Assembly: GCA_900553105.1 (NCBI GenBank)
Contig: USCE01000001.1
Location: forward strand, 1 to 63,711
Direction of reading: 5' to 3'
DNA length: 63,711 nt
Origin: an uncultured Sutterella sp.
GTDB taxonomy: Bacteria; Pseudomonadota; Gammaproteobacteria; Burkholderiales; Burkholderiaceae_F
A model generated the notes under the pieces. It was not told the origin of the DNA and did not search any database. It worked only from the letters and a program-made list of their open reading frames with translations. Both the position numbers and the translations under genes were made by a program. Below, one piece after another: positions 52,641 to 59,548 of the stretch; the first letter of the stretch is position 1; each line of letters begins with the position of its first letter.

Positions 52641-52670
52641 TCGGCCGGCTACGAAGTCGGCCGATTTTCT
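52641..52670 (+). terminator. Rho-independent terminator after the EF-G-like gene
   Basis: TCGGCCG (52641-52647) pairs with CGGCCGA (52658-52664), then TTTTCTTTT. Confidence 0.8.
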
Positions 52671-52772
52671 TTTGTGGAGAAATGCGCTCGGCAACAAAAG
52701 CCGACACTTTCAGGCTAAAATAGCTCGGTTATTTGTTGGGATCATTCCCTTTAATATGTATTGGGAGCATTT

Positions 52773-54569
52773 ATGCGCACCGAATATACCGGTCTTATCA
52801 ATGAGAAGTTCATTGGTCAAACGGTGACCCTTTATGGTTGGGCTCACCGCCGCCGTGACCACGGCGGTGTTATCTTTATCGACTTGCGCGACCGCGAAGG
52901 TCTCTTGCAAGTTGTTTGCGACCCGGACAACCCCGAGGTCTTTCAAACTGCAGAAGCCGTTCGTAATGAATACTGCTTGAAGGTTGTCGGGCTCGTTCGC
53001 GCCCGTCCCGAAGGCACCAACAATCCGGACTTAATCTCTGGTGGCGTTGAAGTGCTCTGTCGCGAATTGGAAATTCTCAATAAGTCCGAAACGCCTCCGT
53101 TCCATCTTGACGATGAAAACTTATCCGAAACAACGCGTTTGACCTATCGTGTGCTCGATTTGCGTCGCTTGTATATGCAACGCAACCTCAAGTTGCGCTA
53201 CAAGACTGCATTGGCCATTCGCAATCACTTGGACAAACAAGGCTTTATCGATATTGAAACGCCGATGCTCACGCGTAGCACCCCTGAAGGTGCCCGCGAC
53301 TACTTGGTTCCGAGCCGCGTCCACGACGGTCACTTTTACGCATTGCCGCAATCGCCGCAACTTTTCAAACAGTTGCTCATGATCGCGAACTTTGACCGCT
53401 ACTATCAAATCGTTAAATGCTTCCGTGACGAAGACTTGCGCGCCGACCGTCAACCCGAATTCACGCAAGTCGATATCGAAACCTCTTTCTTGACCGAAGA
53501 AGAAATTCGTCAAATCATGGAAAACATGATCCGCGACGTCTTCAAGGAAACGATCGGCGTGGAATTACCCAATCCGTACCCGGTGATGACCTGGCACGAA
53601 GCCATGACACGCTTTGGCTCCGACAAGCCAGACTTGCGCATCAAAGACATTGAATTGCGTGAAATCACGGAAATGGCCAGGACCAGTGAATTCAAGGTCT
53701 TCCGCTCCGCAACGGAATTGCCCGACGGTAAGGTCGTTGCCATGAATGTTCCACACGGCGGCTCCTTGCCTCGCTCCGAAATCGACGCCTACACGGAATT
53801 CGTCAAGATTTACGGCGCCAAGGGTTTGGCGTACATCAAAGTCAATGAAAAAGAAAAAGGCCGCGAAGGTTTACAAAGCCCTATCGTCAAGAACCTCTCT
53901 GACGAATTGATCGCTCACATCCTAGAGCTCACAGGTGCACAAAATGGCGACGTGATTTTCTTCGGTGCCGACCGCGCCAAGATCGTCTACGACTCCTTAG
54001 GTGCCTTGCGCCTGAAAATCGGTCACAGCGACTTCGGTAAGAACAACGGTTTGTACGAAGAAGGCTGGAAGGCCTTGTGGGTGGTTGACTTCCCGATGTT
54101 CGAGTATGACGAAGAAGAACATCGCTGGGTTGCTTGCCACCATCCGTTTACAATGCCCAAGCCTGAACACATTGACCTTTTGAGCACCGATCCGGGCAAG
54201 TGCTTGGCTCAAGCCTATGACATGGTCTTAAATGGCTGGGAAATCGGCGGCGGCTCGATCCGTATCCACCGCGCTGATATTCAAAGCAAGGTGTTCAGCG
54301 CCTTGAACATCGGTCCTGAAGAAGCCCGTGCCAAATTCGGCTTCTTGCTCGATGCGTTGCAATATGGTGCTCCTCCGCACGGCGGTATCGCTTTCGGCTT
54401 GGATCGTATCGTCACGATCATGGCCTCTGCTCCGTCCATCCGTGACGTGATTGCGTTCCCGAAGACCCAACGCGCTCAATGCTTGTTGACGAACGCACCG
54501 GCGCCCGTTGATGAAAAACAATTGCGCGAATTACACATTCGCTTGCGTAACCCGCAACCGGAGCACTAA
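52773..54569 (+). CDS. aspS: Aspartyl-tRNA synthetase
   Basis: Charges tRNA-Asp. It is a class IIb synthetase of 598 residues, bacterial type with the GAD insertion. N-terminal OB-fold (TLYGWAHRRRDHGGVIFIDLRDREG), motif 1 around FIDIETPMLTRSTPEGARDYLVPSR, motif 2 FRDEDLRADRQPEFTQ, and motif 3 HGGIAFGLDRIV. ATG 52773 follows GGGAG. Whether it is discriminating cannot be told from sequence alone; genomes with gatCAB often have a non-discriminating form. Confidence 0.98.
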   Translation: MRTEYTGLINEKFIGQTVTLYGWAHRRRDHGGVIFIDLRDREGLLQVVCDPDNPEVFQTAEAVRNEYCLKVVGLVRARPEGTNNPDLISGGVEVLCRELEILNKSETPPFHLDDENLSETTRLTYRVLDLRRLYMQRNLKLRYKTALAIRNHLDKQGFIDIETPMLTRSTPEGARDYLVPSRVHDGHFYALPQSPQLFKQLLMIANFDRYYQIVKCFRDEDLRADRQPEFTQVDIETSFLTEEEIRQIMENMIRDVFKETIGVELPNPYPVMTWHEAMTRFGSDKPDLRIKDIELREITEMARTSEFKVFRSATELPDGKVVAMNVPHGGSLPRSEIDAYTEFVKIYGAKGLAYIKVNEKEKGREGLQSPIVKNLSDELIAHILELTGAQNGDVIFFGADRAKIVYDSLGALRLKIGHSDFGKNNGLYEEGWKALWVVDFPMFEYDEEEHRWVACHHPFTMPKPEHIDLLSTDPGKCLAQAYDMVLNGWEIGGGSIRIHRADIQSKVFSALNIGPEEARAKFGFLLDALQYGAPPHGGIAFGLDRIVTIMASAPSIRDVIAFPKTQRAQCLLTNAPAPVDEKQLRELHIRLRNPQPEH

Positions 54570-54589
54570 TCATCGCTTAATTCGATGAC

Positions 54590-54614
54590 AAAGGGGCGCC
54601 GAGGCGCCCTTTTG
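54590..54614 (+). terminator. Rho-independent terminator after aspS
   Basis: AAAGGGGCGCC (54590-54600), loop GA, then GGCGCCCTTTT. Confidence 0.88.
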
Positions 54615-54634
54615 TATTACTATCGTCGAAACCT

Positions 54635-55138
54635 TCAAAGTCCGATTTGCCAGAAACCGTCGTTTTCCCACGGATCCTGTGTCACAGCAGTTTCTGTGAC
54701 AACTCCTTGACTATCGAATTGCACCCAAAACGCTTGGTTATAACCGCCAACATCTTCAAACCGATACATAAACGCCGTTTCTTTTTGAAGTCTGAAGTCA
54801 TACTCTTGGGCACATTTGCCGAACATCTGATAAACATCGTCCTTGGTCTGCTTGCCGACTTGTACAAGCGCGAAATGTTCCTCATTGAGCGCTCTTTCAT
54901 GTTTGACGAAATGACCGTCTTTATCAAAATAAAGCCAGTACACTTCCATTCCAAAGGGCTGATGCGAGTAAACCAAAATATAACCACCATCGGCCAAAGT
55001 CATCTTGGAGTCCGGGGCTCCGAGCTCGGAGACAACTGACTCTCCGCTTTGCCCGACTTCAAGCAAATCCGGGTGCGCACAGGCGGCCAATAACGAGCAA
55101 GCGCCAACGATGACTAAACTTTTAATGAGTTGTGACAT
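54635..55138 (-). CDS. Lipoprotein with two BamE/SmpA-like repeats
   Basis: 167 residues. Signal peptide with lipobox SLLAAC (Cys20). Two similar halves: LLEVGQSGESVVSELGAPDSKMTLADGGYILVYS...VYWLYFDKDGHFVKHERAL and LVQVGKQTKDDVYQMFGKCAQEY...FWVQFDSQGVVTETAVTQDP. Each has the G-x-(T/S)-x-x-x-V-x-x-x-x-G pattern of the SmpA/BamE fold. Probably an outer-membrane or periplasm-facing lipoprotein; a direct BamE role is doubtful because BamE has one such domain. It converges on aspS. Confidence 0.8.
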   Translation of the reverse strand: MSQLIKSLVIVGACSLLAACAHPDLLEVGQSGESVVSELGAPDSKMTLADGGYILVYSHQPFGMEVYWLYFDKDGHFVKHERALNEEHFALVQVGKQTKDDVYQMFGKCAQEYDFRLQKETAFMYRFEDVGGYNQAFWVQFDSQGVVTETAVTQDPWENDGFWQIGL

Positions 55139-55699
55139 ACGGATCGTCCTCCGCGTTCAATTCCACTGAGTTTATTGTAGGCCTGAGCCACGCTCTTTTG
55201 CGTTACGTTTTGTCAATTTAGCCGCTCCACGGGCAATAGCGACACCCTGCAGTACATCAACAAAACCAGAATGGTATTAAAGAGCTAAACACATAACGAA
55301 AAACCGAACCAAAAACTGACCAAAGCAGAGTACAAGCAAACCCCACAAAAGCTAAAAACAGTGCAAACACTCACAAGATCGCATACTGCCCACTAAAGTT
55401 CGATAAAACATACGCCTACATAAACATAATTCCATAAATATACATTTTGGCATTCATAAACTGTAGTAGAGACCCGGTCAAAATGTCGAAATTTAACGGC
55501 AACGCTTGACGCCCCCTACTTTACCCCTTGTGTAAGTGACAACAGATTATTAGGCCCCGGCGTAATGGCTGTCATCAATACGTAAATTCCGAATGCTCAT
55601 CAGTGACTCATAATCAATCCATCATTTTTATAAAATTTAACAAGATAGCGAATGACAATATGCCGTATTTTTAGTCCAATATACGAATATCTCCTCTGT
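55139..55699. other. 560-bp intergenic region, no gene seen
   Basis: AT-rich DNA between the lipoprotein gene and the decayed regulator. I find no frame with a start and ribosome site, no tRNA fold and no clear inverted repeat. It may include remains of the regulator's original upstream sequence. Confidence 0.5.
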
Positions 55700-56146
55700 T
55701 TTACCGAAAAATGTCAGAGGCATTCGACAAATGTGCGATCTGACATTGGAACAAGCGGCAATCACTGGTGGCATATCTCGAAGCATGCTTGCGCAAATTG
55801 AAAAAGGACCTGTTAATCCGAGCTAGCAATATTATTGCCATACTGGCCGACAACGAGCGCTACTTGAACTACCCTGCATTCGGCTTTGATGAAAAGCGAC
55901 TCTTTGAAACATACCGAATAGTCATTGAACCCCAAGGAAGCCTGCAAGCTCGAGCTCGTCCTCAAGGTACTCAAGAATTTCACCGTCTTTTCCGGGCAGG
56001 TCAAAATAACAACGGGCTCGACAGTATTTGAACTGGCTACCGACGACAGTCTTCGGTTTAATCCAGATTTCCCTCACGGTTATACCAATATTGGAGAAAG
56101 TAAGGTTCAAATTAGTATGATCATTTTTTATAGCAAACCAGAGTAA
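55700..56146 (+). pseudogene. Decayed XRE-cupin transcriptional regulator
   Basis: One frame reads IRQMCDLTLEQAAITGGISRSMLAQIEKGPVNPS followed by a stop: a helix-turn-helix of the XRE type. In another frame further on, up to TAA 56144-56146, comes the cupin half: VLKNFTVFSGQVKITTGSTVFELATDDSLRFNPDFPHGYTNIG...MIIFY. The frames are out of register, the start of the HTH is missing, and a stop separates the two, so the gene is dead. Intact members regulate an adjacent transporter or amino-acid gene; the MFS gene 100 bp downstream was perhaps the target. Confidence 0.8.
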
Positions 56147-56248
56147 GAGACATTTCATCGGTTGGAAAACGGTCGCGGGTATCATCAATGAACGAATTAT
56201 TAACTAAGAAGACTACAATTATTGCCATTGAAGTCTTTTTGTTTTGCC

Positions 56249-57436
56249 ATGTCTAAGATCCAACTGGCTCTCGTTTCAACCATGTCCATTCAGGCCATGG
56301 CTACAGCAAGTACCGTCACTCTTTCGGCAGTCGCCCCCTTAGTTGCGCTATCGATCGGCATGCCGAGTACCTTTATCGGAACTTATGTGTGCTTCATTTA
56401 TATCGGAGCTGCAGTGGCCGCAGTCGTCGGCGGAACGATGGTAACGCGCTATGGTGGCATTCATGTTTCACAGGCGTGCTTGATCTTGGCGGCAATAGGA
56501 TTGCTTTTGAGTGCTTTTTCAAACATTGTCCTCATTTGCGCAGGCGGACTCTTACTGGGTTTAAGCTATGGCCCAATTACACCAGCCTCAAGCGACATTC
56601 TTGCGCACACCGTCCCGAAAGAGCGCATGGGCTTTGTCTTTTCTTTCAAACAAACGGCTGTGCCGCTCGGTAGCGCCATTGCCGGATTCATCGTCCCGGG
56701 AATTGCCCTTTGGGCCGGGCTTTGGCAAGCTGGTCCTTTGAGCATGGCCATTTTTTGCCTTTGCATTGCCTTGTTAGTGATGTACCACAGAGACAATTTG
56801 GATGATCACAACAACCCGAGCTCTCGCTTTAACATTGCAACAGTTGCCAACGCTCTTCGACTGGTACTGTCCGAGAAAGAGTTACGACGTATGTGCATCG
56901 TCTCTTTTGTCTATAACGGCACACAAATGTGTGTTTTCAGCTACCTCGTCAGTTTCATGGTTGAGGACTTAGGAGTAGCCATTGTTTTAGCGGGCATGGC
57001 CTTAAGTGCAGCCAGCATCGGCGGCATGTGCGGACGACTTTTTTGGGGTGTATTTGCCGATAAGATCCATTCCCCAATCCTGACACTGTCACTTTTAGGA
57101 TTCTTAATGTCGGCCATGCTTGTTCTCACGGGACTTTTTTCCGGAGAAACAGCCACGGTGTGGCTACTTCTTGTGTGCTTTTGCCTTGGCGGTTCGGCAA
57201 TCGGCTGGAATGGCGTCTATCTGGCGAACGTTGCTCGTGTGGCACCGGCTGGCAAAGCCGGAGTTGCAACAGGCGGCACGCTCTTTTTTACGTTCGCCGG
57301 GGCTATCTTTCTTCCCTTAGCCTTCGGTTTCATTCACGGGGCCTTCGGTCAATATTTCGAGAGCTTTTATGCAACAGCGACACTTTGTGCTGCCATTGCC
57401 ATCTGGCTTTTGCTCTCCGTAATATTTAGACGCTAG
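56249..57436 (+). CDS. Major facilitator superfamily transporter
   Basis: 395 residues from ATG 56249, with 12 hydrophobic segments and no long loop except between TM6 and TM7 (HRDNLDDHNNPSSRFN). GGTMVTRYGGIHV after TM2 resembles MFS motif A, and GLSYGPITPASSDILAHTVPKERMGFVFSFKQTAVPLG is typical of the CynX/nitrate-type and oxalate-formate-like subgroups. No strong ribosome site precedes 56249; the frame extends upstream to a TTG at 56222. Substrate unknown. The former regulator upstream is a pseudogene, so expression may now be constitutive or lost. Its stop overlaps the convergent small gene. Confidence 0.85.
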   Translation: MSKIQLALVSTMSIQAMATASTVTLSAVAPLVALSIGMPSTFIGTYVCFIYIGAAVAAVVGGTMVTRYGGIHVSQACLILAAIGLLLSAFSNIVLICAGGLLLGLSYGPITPASSDILAHTVPKERMGFVFSFKQTAVPLGSAIAGFIVPGIALWAGLWQAGPLSMAIFCLCIALLVMYHRDNLDDHNNPSSRFNIATVANALRLVLSEKELRRMCIVSFVYNGTQMCVFSYLVSFMVEDLGVAIVLAGMALSAASIGGMCGRLFWGVFADKIHSPILTLSLLGFLMSAMLVLTGLFSGETATVWLLLVCFCLGGSAIGWNGVYLANVARVAPAGKAGVATGGTLFFTFAGAIFLPLAFGFIHGAFGQYFESFYATATLCAAIAIWLLLSVIFRR

Positions 57437-57672
57437 GTTTGCACCTGGTGCTCTTTAATGTCTGTTTGAATCTCATCGATTAATCGATGAAAGTTTTCTC
57501 GCACCTGGCTCTCGGAACACCCGAGAACAAGCGCATCTTCAAGTGCATCTTTGAGCATTGTGCGCAACTCTTCATAATTTTCGTTTAACACACGTACTTT
57601 TTCCGTACAGGCCAACGTGGTACCATCGGGCCTTAACCAACAAGGTGATGTGAGTTTATTTTTGTTGTCCAT
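57433..57672 (-). CDS. Small hypothetical protein in the aldolase-mtnA unit
   Basis: 79 residues, mostly charged and helical: KVRVLNENYEELRTMLKDALEDALVLGCSESQVRENFHRLIDEIQTDIKEH. A CWLRPDGTTLACTEK segment near the N-terminus has two Cys and resembles a short hairpin. It overlaps the aldolase gene end by 17 bp, so it is likely translated with it. No family recognised; its place suggests a role with the aldolase and MtnA. Confidence 0.6.
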   Translation of the reverse strand: MDNKNKLTSPCWLRPDGTTLACTEKVRVLNENYEELRTMLKDALEDALVLGCSESQVRENFHRLIDEIQTDIKEHQVQT

Positions 57673-58327
57673 AGGTCTTAAACCTTTCCAAAACCTCGGC
57701 CATTTGCGAATTATCCAACACAGTGCCGGCCCCTAAAGCGCGCACAACAGTGTAGGTCTTGGCCAAAGATTCCACCTCTTGAGCCAAAGCCAATGCACTT
57801 TTTGTATCAATGCCGACGGTCAACACCCCGTGATGCGACAACAAGCATGCCTTTAATTGACCGAGTGTGCAAATCGCACTTTCGGCCAAAGCTTTCGAGC
57901 CGAACAAAGCGTAAGGAGCGCAAGGAATTTCTGTGCCGCCGGCAGCTGCCACCATGTAATGGAATGCCGGGATCGGCATGTCACAACAGGCCAAAGCTGT
58001 TGCATAGGTGGAATGAGTATGAACGATGGCTTTGACCTGTGGCTTATGACGATAAACCTCGGCATGCATTGCCCACTCGCTTGAAGGTAAACGATTGAAC
58101 TCACTTTCAAAGTTCAGCACTTCAGACAAGTGCACAAAAACAATATCCCCCGGTGTCAATTCCTCATAGGAGATGCCCGTAGGCGTGATCCAAAAGCCTT
58201 CAACACCGTTGAGTCTAGCTCGTGCGGAAACGTTTCCACTTTTATTGACACAAAGCCCTACCCGACTCATCGCCACGGCAGACTCAATAACATCTACTCG
58301 TAAATCTTTCACAACACTAGCGGGCAT
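57656..58327 (-). CDS. Class II aldolase, FucA-like (probable 5-deoxypentulose/methylthioribulose-1-phosphate aldolase)
   Basis: Zn-dependent aldolase of 223 residues. GNVSAR (31-36), ITPTGISYEELTPGDIV, and the metal/catalytic set Glu84 (PSSEWAMH), His103 and His105 (VHTHSTYAT) and His166 (SHHG) are at exactly the spacings of E. coli L-fuculose-1-phosphate aldolase (73/92/94/155). The next gene upstream is mtnA, and no fucose gene is present. An MtnA plus FucA-like aldolase pair is the core of the MTA/5'-deoxyadenosine DHAP shunt, yielding DHAP and an aldehyde. MtnB (dehydratase) shares the fold, but the active-site text here is of the aldolase type. Overlaps mtnA by 11 bp. Confidence 0.85.
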   Translation of the reverse strand: MPASVVKDLRVDVIESAVAMSRVGLCVNKSGNVSARARLNGVEGFWITPTGISYEELTPGDIVFVHLSEVLNFESEFNRLPSSEWAMHAEVYRHKPQVKAIVHTHSTYATALACCDMPIPAFHYMVAAAGGTEIPCAPYALFGSKALAESAICTLGQLKACLLSHHGVLTVGIDTKSALALAQEVESLAKTYTVVRALGAGTVLDNSQMAEVLERFKTYGQQK

Positions 58328-59411
58328 AACGTCGAGAAGCTTCTGGATAAAGTCGCGTTAAAAATTCAGGAGCACAAACACCTCGCTCGGTAATAAAAGC
58401 CGTAACCAAGCGAGCGGGCGTTACATCAAAAGCAGGATTTTCAACGTTGACCTGGGGCTCAATTAATTGCACTTCCGTCACTCGGCCGTCCTTGTCACGG
58501 CCACGCACCTTGCGCAATTCATCGCCTGAACGGTTTTCGATTTCAATGCCGTGCTTACCATCATGGATAGACCAGTCAAAACTCGTTGACGGCACAGCAA
58601 CGTAAAAGGGAACCTCCATATCCTTAGCCGCAAGAGCCTTAAGATAGGTCCCGATCTTATTAGCCACATCGCCGACAGCCGTAACGCGATCCGCACCAAC
58701 AATTACTGCGTCTACTTCGCGATGCTGCATGATGTGCCCGCCTGCATTGTCGGCAATCACCGTATAAGGAACACCTGCACCTTCCAGCTCCCAAGCGGTC
58801 AACAAGCCTTGGTTACGAGGGCGAGTTTCATCGACCCAAACATGAAGCGGGATCCCCTGCTCAAAAGCAATATAGATAGGAGAAAGCGCCGTGCCATAGT
58901 CAACCGTTGCGAGCCAACCTGCGTTACAGTGCGTAAGAATATTCACTGGCGCACGCTTTTTAGCATAAATTTCAGCTATCAACTTTGCACCATGTGTGCC
59001 GATAGCACGATTGGCAATCACGTTGGCTTGAGTGATTTCTTCAGCCTTTTTATAGGCTACTCTGAAACGTTCTTTTGACTCGACATGCATGACAGCCGAG
59101 ACAATTTGATCGACTCCCCACTGAAGATCCGCCGCCGTTGGACGAGTGGCAATCATCTCTGCACGAACCGCGTGCACGGCTTCATCACACGGGTCTTCTT
59201 TCATTGCCAAAACCATGGCCCAGGCTCCGCTGATACCGATTAAGGGCGCTCCCCGCACTTTCATCGTCGCGATAGCCATTTGCAACTGACGCCAATCGAC
59301 ACACTCCTCTTTAACAAACTCAAAGGGCAACTTTGTTTGATCAATAATACCGACCGCCTGGCCATGCTCAATAGGCCAAATCGTTCTAGTGGGAATGCCG
59401 TTGACTTTCAT
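58317..59411 (-). CDS. mtnA: S-methyl-5-thioribose-1-phosphate isomerase
   Basis: Isomerises methylthioribose-1-phosphate (and 5-deoxyribose-1-phosphate) to the ribulose form. It is an eIF2B-like protein of 364 residues: MKVRGAPLIGISGAWAM, ILTHCNAGWLATVDYGTALSPIY with the catalytic Cys, WVDETRPRNQGLLTAWEL, and VIVGADRVTAVGDVANKIGTY with the catalytic Asp. First of mtnA-aldolase-small gene, all overlapping. MtnP or MtnK, which would make its substrate, are not in this window. Confidence 0.95.
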   Translation of the reverse strand: MKVNGIPTRTIWPIEHGQAVGIIDQTKLPFEFVKEECVDWRQLQMAIATMKVRGAPLIGISGAWAMVLAMKEDPCDEAVHAVRAEMIATRPTAADLQWGVDQIVSAVMHVESKERFRVAYKKAEEITQANVIANRAIGTHGAKLIAEIYAKKRAPVNILTHCNAGWLATVDYGTALSPIYIAFEQGIPLHVWVDETRPRNQGLLTAWELEGAGVPYTVIADNAGGHIMQHREVDAVIVGADRVTAVGDVANKIGTYLKALAAKDMEVPFYVAVPSTSFDWSIHDGKHGIEIENRSGDELRKVRGRDKDGRVTEVQLIEPQVNVENPAFDVTPARLVTAFITERGVCAPEFLTRLYPEASRRYAR

Positions 59412-59548
59412 AAAACTCTCCGTTTGAGGTATCTAACTATTGTACCAAGGCATATCCGCAAAAGAGGGGCAGTTTTTCGCGCTACTTCAGGGATTTGGAG
59501 CAATTTTCAGTACAATTAGCAGGTTAGATTTGTTCAGGTTTTTTGATA

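Noticed and set aside
55139..55699. Possible ncRNA in the long AT-rich gap
   Set aside because: No stable hairpin followed by T, no tRNA-like fold and no promoter that I could support.
57656..58327. MtnB dehydratase of the classical methionine salvage pathway
   Set aside because: The catalytic Glu and His spacings and PSSEW, VHTHSTYAT and SHHG text match FucA-type aldolase, and mtnC/mtnD genes are absent.
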